Shown here: positions 7,524 to 17,187 of the stretch, piece after piece
Position numbering within the stretch: the stretch's first letter is position 1
Layout: each line of letters starts with the position of its first letter
Origin: Kiritimatiellia bacterium
Lineage (GTDB): Bacteria; Verrucomicrobiota; Kiritimatiellia; RFP12; UBA1067
Length of the DNA: 39,502 nt
Direction: 5' to 3'
Assembly (NCBI GenBank): GCA_904502135.1
Contig: CAJGDE010000005.1
Coordinates: 1 to 39,502, forward strand
Notes under the pieces: model-generated
Told to the model about the DNA's origin: nothing
Database searches by the model: none
The model's input: only the letters and a program-made list of their open reading frames with translations
Program-made: the position numbers and the translations under genes

Positions 7524-10500
7524 ATGGGCTTTAATGACGAATATCAGAAGCTCCGCAAGAAGCGTTTAGAGGGTCAAAATTCCGACAACGAATCAACAGC
7601 CCCTGTTATGCTTTATCGAAACAAGACCGCAACGGCAGAGGATATTGCGCCTGTTATGACTTCCAAAAAGACCGCCACGACCGAAAAGGACGAGGACGAT
7701 GGCAATGGCAAGAAGTGGTGGCAGGGCTTTGTGCAGAAGGGTGATGCGTTTAAGGACGGCTATCAGATCGGTGACGTTGCAAAGACGCTGCTCGGCACGG
7801 ACGTGGATATTGCTACAAACCTTATTTCGGGCGTTGTCGGCTGGGGCGAGAATGCCGCTGACGCGGCTGCTACCGGGCTTGGCATGATCAGTGAAAAGAT
7901 GGGCTGGGATGGCGCAGCGAAAAAGCTGAACGAGTTTGCGCAGAAGGACTTGTACGATGAAAACAAGGTCGCGCGGAAGATCCTGACATCGAATATGTTG
8001 CCTAACATTATTCCCGGAACAGAGTCTTTGAGTCTTGCCACGAAAGCCTTGTTCACTATTGAGGATTGGCTCAATTCCAAGGGGGATGACAACTCTGTTT
8101 TGGGGGACACGTCCGACTCTCTTATTCAATCCGCAGGTGAAACTGTTGTGAAAATGGGCGCACCGGGTATCGGCAATATCATTACGGGCGTGACCGTTTT
8201 CGGTGAACAGGCAGAGCAGGCACTCAAAGAGGACGCGACCTTTATGCAAGCAGGCGGCAGCGGCGCGATCTCCGCAGCGGCAGAAATCATGTTTGAAAAG
8301 CTGTCGGGTGGTATTAAGATCGGCGGCAGCACGCTTGACGAGGGGCTGACCAAGATCGTTGCAAAGAACATTTCCAACGTTGCTTTGCGCAATGCGGTGC
8401 ACTTTGGGCTTGACGTTGTGGGTGAGGCCGGGGAAGAAGTTGCAACCGAGTTTGTCAGCAAGCTGGGCACGAAGCTGTACAAGGAAGAGGACCTTGGAGA
8501 GATCCTTTTCAGCGAGGACGCATTGAACGACTATATTCAGGCGGCTATCGGTGGCGGCTTGATGGGCGGTGCGTTCAACGTTTCGGGTGCGGTGAGCGGT
8601 ACAAAGCACGGCGTTGACTACAAGACGGGGCTGACCGATGATGAGAGCCGCGTTGTTGAGAAGATCGTGGAAGAGCGTATTGCCGAGCAGGAAAAGGACG
8701 GCAAGCTGTCGGGCAAGCAAAAAGAAACCATCCGCGAGCAGGTCATGCGTGACTTGGAGCGCGGCGGTATCTCTGTGGACGACATAGAGCGCATTTTGGG
8801 CGGTGAAACCTATCAGACCTATCAGAATACCTTGAATGAGCAAAAGACCTTGCAGGACGAATATGACGCGCTCTACAAGATGAAGAACGGCGAGAAGTCG
8901 GACGAGCAGATCGACCGCCAAAAGGAGTTAAAGGCAAAACTTGAAGAAATCGCGCAAAATGACAATGTAACAACGCTGAAAACGCAGCTTTCCGAGAGCG
9001 TACTGGGCAGAGCCAAGGGCACAAGGCTTGCAGAGAGCTACAACGAGCGTGCAAGACGCGGACAGGCGTTTGAAGCGGATTTATCCAAGTATGATGAAAA
9101 GCAAGCCGAGATCGTGAAAAAAGCCGCCGAGAGCGGTATCTTGAATAATACCAACAGAACACACGAGTTTGTCGATATGATCGCAAAGATATCGGCAGAC
9201 AAGGGTGTTCTTTTTGATTTCACGAATAATGCCAAGCTGAAAGAGTCGGGCTTTGCTGTCGAGGGTGCGACGGTCAACGGCTACTTTGACAAGAAAACAA
9301 ATACCGTGGGGGTCAATATTGACTCTGCAAAAGCCCTTGATACCGTGGTGGGTCACGAGATCACGCACGTTCTTGAGGGCACGGAGCTTTATTCCGAGCT
9401 GCAAAAGGCGGTGTTTAACTACGCCAAGACCAAGGGTGAGTTTGACGGACGCAGAGCAACCCTATCCAAGCTGTATGCCGAGGAAGATATTGATTCCGAA
9501 ATGACGGCTGATCTGATCGGTGAATATCTGTTTACCGATGCCGATTTTGTGCAGAATCTTTCTGTGCAGAACAGAAACGTGTTCCAAAAGATTTATGACG
9601 AGATCAAGTATCTTGTCAAGGTCGTAACGGCTGGCAGCAAGGAAGCAAGACGGCTGGAAGAGGTCAAGAGGGCGTTTGATAAGGCGTACCGCGAGGGCGG
9701 CAAGGCGAGCGGTGATAGCAAGTATTCGCTGTCAAAAGACGCTAATGGGAATGTTTTTGTTGATGTCACGGAAGATATATTTGATGGCAACAATGGTGAG
9801 AGTGTTGCAAGAACAATTCAGCGTGTTATACATGAACGGTTTAACAATTTAGTTGACGTTCATGGTCAAAAAATCCAAGTCAACAAAACGACCAATGACG
9901 AATTTAGAAAATCGGAATCGGCAAGAGCCTTGTTGGAAAATGACGCGCAAACATACAACGATAAGCTAAAAACAATTGCGAATGCAGATGAAATCCTTTC
10001 TGCCGCCAAAAATTGGATTGGCGAGGAAATCAAGCACATTCGCAAGGATGATATTGTTGAGTTTGCGAGAGGAAACGTGACATACCGTGTCGGAGAAAAC
10101 GGATACGTTGCGGACGTTATTGTCGGAACGAGGAAAAACGGATCTGCGGTGTTGTATGACTTGGTAAATATCTATGAAAAAGAAATAGCAGAAAGCCAAG
10201 TTACTATGGCGAGCGATAATAGCTCCCAACGTAGGCAAGGCACTTCTGCTGACGAAATTATACCACAAAATTCCAAAAAGTCAAGTGGTTCTGCGAAATT
10301 TTCTCTCTCCGACTCTGACGGCAAGCAGCTTACCAAGGGTCAGCAGGAATATTTCAAGGACAGCAAGATGCGTGACGAGAACGGCAATCTCAAGGTCATG
10401 TATCACGGGTCGCAGGACGCGGGATTTCACGTGTTCGATGCCAAAATGTCCGATGATGATACTTCTTTCTTCTTTGTGGACCGAAACGACGTAGCGGCTT

Positions 10501-13500
10501 CTTATAGCGGCACGAGTGAAACCTACGAAGCAAGGACGATACGATCTGCCGATGATATGAACAATTTCCTTGCGGAGATCGGTTATGACCAATACGAGGC
10601 GGTTGAGCGTGACGGCAGGTTTGAGTTGCTTGAAAACAACGATCACGTTGCATGGAGCGATACCGCGCAGGGTCTTTATGAAGAGTTTTGCTGGTATGAG
10701 GGCGTTGGCGAGGGTGATGCCAATTACAAGGTTTATCTTAACCTTAAAAATCCGCTTGTGGTGGATGCAAAGGGGCGCGAATGGAAAGATTTGCGCGGAT
10801 GGCAGCGCGCCGCACACATCAAAAGAGAGAATACGGAAGTAAGGCGAGTTGATGGCGATTTCCGGCTGTTTGACAAAAACACGGGTGAAGAGATACCCAA
10901 TGCGGAAATTGCAGTAAACAGTTACACGGAGCAAATGGAGCGTAACGCTTTGCGCTCTATTATGGTGGACAAGGTAAATAATATTCTTGATATTTCCACC
11001 GAATCCCTGCGCACGACCCGTGACGTATCAAAATGGGCGAAAGCACACGGCTATGACGGCGTTATTTTCAATAACATCGTTGATAACGGCGGCTATTCCA
11101 ACGGCAGCGAGGGTGCGTCTACCGTTGCAATCGCGTTTGAGTCGAGTCAGATCAAGTCGGTGGCAAATGAGAATCCTACGGGAGATCCTGATATTCGCTT
11201 CTCTCTTTCGGAAGCCGTTGAGGAAACGAATGATCTTATGGCTATTCACAATTTGACCGAGGAAAAGCTGCGCAAGAGCCTTAAACTTGGTGGATTGCCT
11301 ATGCCTTCCGTTGCTATTGCAAGGGCACAAGACGGGCACAATGAATTTGGCAACATAAGCCTTATTCTTAAAAAAGATGCTATTGACCCGGGGACAAGCA
11401 GATATAACAAGGTGTATTCGGGTGATGCGTGGACTCCTACATATCCGCGCGTCGAATATAAGGTAAATAGCAAGGTATCGAAGAAGATCGGTGATAAAAT
11501 TCATAGCCTTGTACCACCTGACGTTATAAACGATCTTGGTGACGTGCATTTTGACACCGACAATATGACCGACACCTTAAACCGATTCGGCGGCAATATG
11601 GCAGATGCTTTCGGGAGCAATTATGCTTTGAAGTACGCATATCTCAAGGACAGCGGCGTAGATATTGCTTTGCCGATGAAGGAAAAAAACATTTCCTATT
11701 ACGGTACTCGTGAAAATGGCGCGATTATCAAGGTTGCGGAAGCTCTTACGCAGGAAGAGCTGATAACGGCACTTAATGGCGGTCACGAGGTTGCGGATCA
11801 GTACGAGCCGATCATCAGAAAAGCCGTTGCTGAATATACGCAAGAGAAATACGGTGACGTGCCCGAGCTGCTTGATATCATGATGCCGAGAGAACAGTTG
11901 ACCTACAACGATCTTGACGGCTACATATCTGAAGCGTTGAGTTATCACCGCAAAGGCGTTGAGCGGACGGTTGACACAAAAGCGGCGCGTGAGCTTATCA
12001 ATGAGCAGGTCGATCAATCCGAGTATGAAGCGTGGCTGAATGATCTGTTCTCCGGGATAGTGGAAAAAGAGGGCATCAGAAATAACGCTGACTATTTCAC
12101 CCCTTCCGGCAATCGCAGGAGCTTTGAAGCGTTGCACTATGAGCATAATCTTGAGAACGTAATCAAGGCTATGCGAGAAAAAGGAGCAAAAGGCGTAGGC
12201 GCATTTGGCAGCGGCAACATTCTCGGAGCGTCCACAACGGAATTTGGTTCTATAAAAGAACTAAAGCAATCCACGGACCGCTTGCGTATGATGTCGCAAG
12301 ACGAGTTTGACAAGATAAGAAAGCAATATACCGATAGATTTTTTGATCTTGCAAGCAGTCTGCCGAAAGACAAGAACAGTTTCATTGCTACGGATGATGC
12401 AGCAAATATGCTTGTAGAAGCCGTAACAAAATACAAAACAAGAAGCGGTATTGCCAATTATTTGCGCAGAGAGAGTCAAGGCTGGGCAAATTATTCTGAA
12501 TACGTTGTTGACGATCTCATTGAGCTTGTTGAGGATATTCGCAAAATGCCTACAGGGTATTTTGAAGCAAAGCCGCAGAGAGCGGTCGGGTTTGATGAAG
12601 TCGGCGTGTTTGTCATTCCCCGAAATGCCGATCCCAAGCTGAAACAAGAGCTTTTGAACAGAGGGTACAGCATTGCGGAATATGATCCCGACGTAGAGGG
12701 TGATAGGCAGAAAGTTGTTAATTCGTTTGAACAGTACAAATTCAGCCTTTCCGCAGAGGGTGAAGCGCCTACAAAGGGCAGATTTTACGGCAAGGATATG
12801 CGCCTTGAGGTTGCGCCTGTTGCCGAGGATATTGCGACTACTACCGAGCAGGCAGCACCCGAAGCGGTTGCGCCCGTAGCTGATTGGATGCCCGATACCG
12901 AGGAAACCTATACGCCTACCTTGTACGATTTGATTGACGAGCGTGACGCTTTGCGCGAGCAGATGATTGCGGTACAGGGCGACCTTGAAGCGATTGCTCC
13001 TTTGGCGCAGAGATACGGCGAGGTCATGCAGCAGATCGGGCAGCTTGAAGCAGACGATAATGCGAGACTTGCAAGCCTTGACGATGCGGACGTGCCGCCC
13101 GAAGTGGAAGCACCGTACGTAGCACAGAGAGAGCCGATCACGATTGACGGCAAATCGCTTGACAAGATCACGGGTGAGGTCGGCAATATGCTTGGGCTTG
13201 ATGCCGAGAGCCGCGAGAGAATGGCGCAGACCATTCAAAATTATGCGCAGAGCGGGGAAATGACCGAGAGTGATCTGTTTAACGAAATACTTGACAATTA
13301 CGAGTATTACGAGGAAATGCAGGTCGAGAATGACGAAGCGGATGCGGCAAGACGTTTTATCAAGGGCACAAAGCTCTACTTGCATGAAAGTCTGAAAGCC
13401 GATTTCAACGGTAAACGTAATGACGGCTTTAACGCTTTCCGCAGAGAGCATTTCGGGCATTTCACGATCACGACGCAAAAGGGCGCGGGGGCTATGAGCG

Positions 13501-16500
13501 TTGACTCGCTTTATAGTGAGCTTTCTGATAACTTCCCCGATCTTTTCCCTGCGGATATCGGTAACTCTGCCGATATGTTGCAGCGCATGGCAGACGTTGC
13601 GAGCATGAAACCGCGGACCGAATACCGCACCGGGCAATTTGATCCCGATACGGTGGGTGAAGCCGTTGAGCTGATTCGGAGCGGTGTTGCGAGGTATGCG
13701 CAGGGTGAAAAATTCAAGGCGTTTAACAAAGAGGGCGATAGGCTGCTCCGTATGTACGGAAAGGATCTTGCGCCTGTGGTTGATACGCCTACGATTGAAA
13801 CCGCGAATACAAGCGAGGTCATGGGGCAGCAGACCATGTTTGAAGAGCCTGCCAAAAAGGACAGATTTGAGCAGATGCTTGAGCGCGAAATGGCTGCTTT
13901 GGAACAAGAGTTTGCGCAGAGAAAAGCCGAAATGGAAGCGAGACTCCAGAACAAGGACGCCTATATCAGCGGTCGCGCTATGGAGCTTTACAACGAGATC
14001 AGCAATCTCAAAAAGGGTGTCAGGGCTTCCAAGGAGCTTGGCTATTTGCTTGACCACGGTTTTGCGTGGAATACGATCAAGTCGAAGCTGCTTACCATCA
14101 AGCGTTATCCCGGTGAGGTCATCAATCCCGATTCTGTAGAAGAGAGCGTCATCAGAGAAGCGCTTTTGCGTGAATATGAGGACAAGGTTTACGAGCTGTC
14201 CGAGCTTGGCAACGAGTATCAGAAGCAGGTAACGGAGCTTGAGCAAAGCATTGAGAGAGCGCGCAAGGAAGCGGAGAAAGCGGAGCAGTTGATCAAGAGA
14301 GCGGAGCTGCACAAGGTCATCGTTGACAGGGTGCGGTCCGGCTTTGCGGCAAATGGCTTTGATTTCGACAAGGTGCTGAAAAATGCAAAGAATCTTTCCA
14401 CGTTCCGCACGGTTGACAATACGCCGCAGAGAGTGATGGAAAAAGCCCTTGGTTACAAGGCAGGTCAAATTCTTGCCGATGAAACCGTGAACAAGGTTGC
14501 GCAGAACGAAACCGAGGGTATTAGGTGGCTTAACTCCTTCACGGACAGAAAGAGCGGTCTGCTTGCAAAAATCTCCAAGCAGTACCATATCAAGCCCGGC
14601 AGCAAGGAAAGTGCAGCAGCGCAGATGTATGCCGAGGGCTTCTTTGTCAGCGAGCAGGGCGACGCTATTTTCTACGGTGACGCAGAGCTTGCAAGGGATT
14701 TCCCCGATGCACGTACGCAGGAGAACATCAAGGGGCTTGCGGCAGATCCGCGCATCCGTAAGATTTACGACGAAACGCTTACCGCTATCAACGAGTCGAG
14801 AGTGAGAAACGGCTATCCCGAAATTCCGAAGTTGGATAACTACTTCCTGCATTTCCGTGCTATGGACGATACTTTCTCAACGCTTGGCTTGCCGTTCAAT
14901 CCGAACGATATCAGGGCAAAGGACCTGCCGACCGATCTTAACGGTGTTACCGCCGATCTCAAGCCCGGACAGCCTTACTTTGCGAGTGCCATGCACAGAC
15001 GCGGCGTAAGGACTACGCACGATCTGCTTGGCGGTTTGGAGCGGTACTTGGGCAGCGCAAAGAATCAGATCTATCACATTGACGATATTCAGACCTTGAG
15101 AGCGTTGCGCAACTATATCGCAGATACCTACGGGCAGGCAAACGGCTTGGATAGCCTTGACGTGCTTACAGAAGAAGAGGTTGAGGAAAGAATCAAGCAG
15201 GTCTACGGGGCGCACCTTTCTACGTTTGCGAAATTCCTCAACGAGGAAGCAAACGTGCTTGCGGGCAAGACGGCTTTGATCGACAGAGGACTTGAGGGCA
15301 TTATCGGCAGACGCGGCATGACCTTTATTGATAATCTCAATAAGCAGGTCGGCAGCAACATGGTCGGCTACAATATTTCGTCCTCTTTGACAAACTTCCT
15401 GCCGGTCGTGCAGACGTTCGCCAAGACCAACAAATACGATTTCGTCAAGGGCTTTGCGCAGACGGTTTCGGGTAGGCTCGGCTCTATTGCAGGCGGCGGT
15501 GATAATTTTGCGCAAAACAGCCCCGTGATGATCCGCAGAAAGGGTGCTGACAGATTCCACCGTACGGCATGGCAGAAGTTGAGCGATCCCGGTTATGCGC
15601 TGATGGGATCGGTTGATAGTATTTCCACGGAAATCATTGCAAGGGCCAAGTACAACGAATTGACGCGCAAGGGCTTGACTTCCGCGCAGGCGCATACAGT
15701 TACGGACAAGTGGGTGTCACGCATGATGGGTGACAGATCGCTTGGGCAGATGCCGCAGCTGTACAATTCCAAGATGCTCGGTCTTGTGACCAAGTTCCAG
15801 TTGGAAGTCAGAAACCAGCTTGACAGCCAATTTTACGATACCATTCAGGAAGCAAAGGTATCGAACGAGCAGATTGAAAATCAGCTTGAAAGAAACGCAA
15901 AGACGGCGGCAAAGGTCGCGTCCACGTTCTTCCAGCTCGCGGTTGCGCAGCATATCTTTGGAGCGGTGTTTGAGTCGATTGCGGGCTACAATCCTGCGTT
16001 TGATATCATTGAGGTCATCATGACGGCGCTGGGCTGGGATGATGAAGAGGACAGCGAAGATACCGTGCTTGACAACGTGGAGCAGGGCTTCCTTGCGTTG
16101 CTTGAGGACCTTCCTTACACGAGCACGCTTACGGGCGGTCGTATTCCGATCTCGAATGCGTTGCCTATTGAGCAGTTGATCAAGGGCAAGGACGAATACG
16201 GAAACGATAAGCCGCGCTGGAAAACGGCTTTGGAAGCATTTCCGTACTACGTGTCGCCCGGTGGCTACGGACAAGCCAAAAAGACGGCGCAGGGTCTTAA
16301 AATGTTCTCTGATAAGCTCCCCGTGACGGGATCTTACACGGACAGCGGAAATCTCCGCTTCCCCGTGGAGAAAACACCCGGCAACGTAGCGCAGGCGGCT
16401 ATTTTCGGTCAATGGGCAAGTGAGAACGCGCGGTATTATTTCGACAACGATATTGCGCCGCTGAACGAAAAGCAGACGCAAGAGTATGCCGACGTTGGTA

Positions 16501-17147
16501 TGTCTATTCGTGACTACTGGAGTTATCGCAAGGGCTTGAGCGGCTTGAAAACGCTTGAGGAAAAAGCCGAGTACATTGACGGCTTGGATTTGACGGACGA
16601 GCAGAAGAACATTCTCATAAACAATATCGTGGACCGCAAGGAAGATATTGATATGTCCGACTACGATCAGTACGGCAGCTTTGAAGAGTTTAACTTTGCT
16701 GCGAAAAATCCCGAGAAGTACGAATTTTTCAAGGCAAACGGCATTTCTTACGAGCAATACAATGCAAGCGAGGAAAGCCGAGAAGCGTATAGCTGGGCGT
16801 ACAACAATCCCGAAAAGTACACGCTTTCCAAGGCGGTCAGCTCTGACGTTGTGACTTACAGAAAATACGCAGCCGAGTTGTACGATATCAAGGCAGACAA
16901 GGACGAGGACGGAAAATCCATTATCGGAAGCCGCAAGGAAAAGGTGATTGATTACGTCAACAATCTCGATATCGACTACGGTGAGCGGTTGATCCTGTTC
17001 AAGAGCGAGTACAATGCCGATGATACGTACAATGAGGATATCATTGACTATCTGAACAACAGAGAGGATATTTCTTATGATGAAATGGTTACAATTCTTA
17101 CAGAGCTTGGTTTCACGGTTAAAAACGGCAATGTGTATTGGGATTAA
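7524..17147 (+). CDS. Giant polyvalent protein: metalloprotease, ADP-ribosyltransferase-like and further domains
   Basis: 3,207 residues, about a quarter of the genome. Visible order: 1-75 charged linker; 80-365 Gly/Ala-rich amphipathic, possibly membrane-active; 560-730 zinc metalloprotease-like with HEITH (H611, E612, H615) and candidate third ligands E659 or E667; about 741-910 resembling the polyvalent-protein domain LPD3; 938-1222 resembling ART-PolyVal (YHGS with H961, ASYSG with Y994, ending NPTGDPDIRFS); 1230-1738 unrecognised, starting with a segment (LKLGGLPMPS) common in such proteins; 1745-1830 Pro/Glu linker; 1875-2025 helical; 2113-2275 coiled coil; 2300-3207 helical, with a hydrophobic stretch near 2794-2840. 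(K/R)(F/Y)SLS occurs at 733, 925, 1225 and 1739, near domain borders. Polyvalent proteins of phages are known as multi-effector proteins thought to enter the host with DNA. The position after P22-like tail genes fits an ejected protein. Targets are unknown. The ribosome site is AAAGGGGG. Confidence 0.85.
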   Translation: MGFNDEYQKLRKKRLEGQNSDNESTAPVMLYRNKTATAEDIAPVMTSKKTATTEKDEDDGNGKKWWQGFVQKGDAFKDGYQIGDVAKTLLGTDVDIATNLISGVVGWGENAADAAATGLGMISEKMGWDGAAKKLNEFAQKDLYDENKVARKILTSNMLPNIIPGTESLSLATKALFTIEDWLNSKGDDNSVLGDTSDSLIQSAGETVVKMGAPGIGNIITGVTVFGEQAEQALKEDATFMQAGGSGAISAAAEIMFEKLSGGIKIGGSTLDEGLTKIVAKNISNVALRNAVHFGLDVVGEAGEEVATEFVSKLGTKLYKEEDLGEILFSEDALNDYIQAAIGGGLMGGAFNVSGAVSGTKHGVDYKTGLTDDESRVVEKIVEERIAEQEKDGKLSGKQKETIREQVMRDLERGGISVDDIERILGGETYQTYQNTLNEQKTLQDEYDALYKMKNGEKSDEQIDRQKELKAKLEEIAQNDNVTTLKTQLSESVLGRAKGTRLAESYNERARRGQAFEADLSKYDEKQAEIVKKAAESGILNNTNRTHEFVDMIAKISADKGVLFDFTNNAKLKESGFAVEGATVNGYFDKKTNTVGVNIDSAKALDTVVGHEITHVLEGTELYSELQKAVFNYAKTKGEFDGRRATLSKLYAEEDIDSEMTADLIGEYLFTDADFVQNLSVQNRNVFQKIYDEIKYLVKVVTAGSKEARRLEEVKRAFDKAYREGGKASGDSKYSLSKDANGNVFVDVTEDIFDGNNGESVARTIQRVIHERFNNLVDVHGQKIQVNKTTNDEFRKSESARALLENDAQTYNDKLKTIANADEILSAAKNWIGEEIKHIRKDDIVEFARGNVTYRVGENGYVADVIVGTRKNGSAVLYDLVNIYEKEIAESQVTMASDNSSQRRQGTSADEIIPQNSKKSSGSAKFSLSDSDGKQLTKGQQEYFKDSKMRDENGNLKVMYHGSQDAGFHVFDAKMSDDDTSFFFVDRNDVAASYSGTSETYEARTIRSADDMNNFLAEIGYDQYEAVERDGRFELLENNDHVAWSDTAQGLYEEFCWYEGVGEGDANYKVYLNLKNPLVVDAKGREWKDLRGWQRAAHIKRENTEVRRVDGDFRLFDKNTGEEIPNAEIAVNSYTEQMERNALRSIMVDKVNNILDISTESLRTTRDVSKWAKAHGYDGVIFNNIVDNGGYSNGSEGASTVAIAFESSQIKSVANENPTGDPDIRFSLSEAVEETNDLMAIHNLTEEKLRKSLKLGGLPMPSVAIARAQDGHNEFGNISLILKKDAIDPGTSRYNKVYSGDAWTPTYPRVEYKVNSKVSKKIGDKIHSLVPPDVINDLGDVHFDTDNMTDTLNRFGGNMADAFGSNYALKYAYLKDSGVDIALPMKEKNISYYGTRENGAIIKVAEALTQEELITALNGGHEVADQYEPIIRKAVAEYTQEKYGDVPELLDIMMPREQLTYNDLDGYISEALSYHRKGVERTVDTKAARELINEQVDQSEYEAWLNDLFSGIVEKEGIRNNADYFTPSGNRRSFEALHYEHNLENVIKAMREKGAKGVGAFGSGNILGASTTEFGSIKELKQSTDRLRMMSQDEFDKIRKQYTDRFFDLASSLPKDKNSFIATDDAANMLVEAVTKYKTRSGIANYLRRESQGWANYSEYVVDDLIELVEDIRKMPTGYFEAKPQRAVGFDEVGVFVIPRNADPKLKQELLNRGYSIAEYDPDVEGDRQKVVNSFEQYKFSLSAEGEAPTKGRFYGKDMRLEVAPVAEDIATTTEQAAPEAVAPVADWMPDTEETYTPTLYDLIDERDALREQMIAVQGDLEAIAPLAQRYGEVMQQIGQLEADDNARLASLDDADVPPEVEAPYVAQREPITIDGKSLDKITGEVGNMLGLDAESRERMAQTIQNYAQSGEMTESDLFNEILDNYEYYEEMQVENDEADAARRFIKGTKLYLHESLKADFNGKRNDGFNAFRREHFGHFTITTQKGAGAMSVDSLYSELSDNFPDLFPADIGNSADMLQRMADVASMKPRTEYRTGQFDPDTVGEAVELIRSGVARYAQGEKFKAFNKEGDRLLRMYGKDLAPVVDTPTIETANTSEVMGQQTMFEEPAKKDRFEQMLEREMAALEQEFAQRKAEMEARLQNKDAYISGRAMELYNEISNLKKGVRASKELGYLLDHGFAWNTIKSKLLTIKRYPGEVINPDSVEESVIREALLREYEDKVYELSELGNEYQKQVTELEQSIERARKEAEKAEQLIKRAELHKVIVDRVRSGFAANGFDFDKVLKNAKNLSTFRTVDNTPQRVMEKALGYKAGQILADETVNKVAQNETEGIRWLNSFTDRKSGLLAKISKQYHIKPGSKESAAAQMYAEGFFVSEQGDAIFYGDAELARDFPDARTQENIKGLAADPRIRKIYDETLTAINESRVRNGYPEIPKLDNYFLHFRAMDDTFSTLGLPFNPNDIRAKDLPTDLNGVTADLKPGQPYFASAMHRRGVRTTHDLLGGLERYLGSAKNQIYHIDDIQTLRALRNYIADTYGQANGLDSLDVLTEEEVEERIKQVYGAHLSTFAKFLNEEANVLAGKTALIDRGLEGIIGRRGMTFIDNLNKQVGSNMVGYNISSSLTNFLPVVQTFAKTNKYDFVKGFAQTVSGRLGSIAGGGDNFAQNSPVMIRRKGADRFHRTAWQKLSDPGYALMGSVDSISTEIIARAKYNELTRKGLTSAQAHTVTDKWVSRMMGDRSLGQMPQLYNSKMLGLVTKFQLEVRNQLDSQFYDTIQEAKVSNEQIENQLERNAKTAAKVASTFFQLAVAQHIFGAVFESIAGYNPAFDIIEVIMTALGWDDEEDSEDTVLDNVEQGFLALLEDLPYTSTLTGGRIPISNALPIEQLIKGKDEYGNDKPRWKTALEAFPYYVSPGGYGQAKKTAQGLKMFSDKLPVTGSYTDSGNLRFPVEKTPGNVAQAAIFGQWASENARYYFDNDIAPLNEKQTQEYADVGMSIRDYWSYRKGLSGLKTLEEKAEYIDGLDLTDEQKNILINNIVDRKEDIDMSDYDQYGSFEEFNFAAKNPEKYEFFKANGISYEQYNASEESREAYSWAYNNPEKYTLSKAVSSDVVTYRKYAAELYDIKADKDEDGKSIIGSRKEKVIDYVNNLDIDYGERLILFKSEYNADDTYNEDIIDYLNNREDISYDEMVTILTELGFTVKNGNVYWD

Positions 17148-17174
17148 GGGGAAGCCTTTGGGCTTCCTCTTTTC
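17148..17174 (+). terminator. Rho-independent terminator after the giant gene
   Basis: It begins immediately after the stop codon. A 9-bp stem GGGGAAGCC / GGCTTCCTC (one G-U pair) with a TTTG loop is followed by TTTT. The next gene starts only 14 bases later, so the lysis side may rely on read-through or its own promoter. Confidence 0.75.
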
Positions 17175-17187
17175 ATGGAGGGATTTT

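Noticed and set aside
12261..14852. 863-codon open frame on the minus strand inside the giant gene
   Set aside because: It is antisense to well-supported coding sequence with coiled-coil and domain structure, has no ribosome site, and its translation has no domain-like pattern. Such long antisense frames arise from the codon bias of the sense gene.
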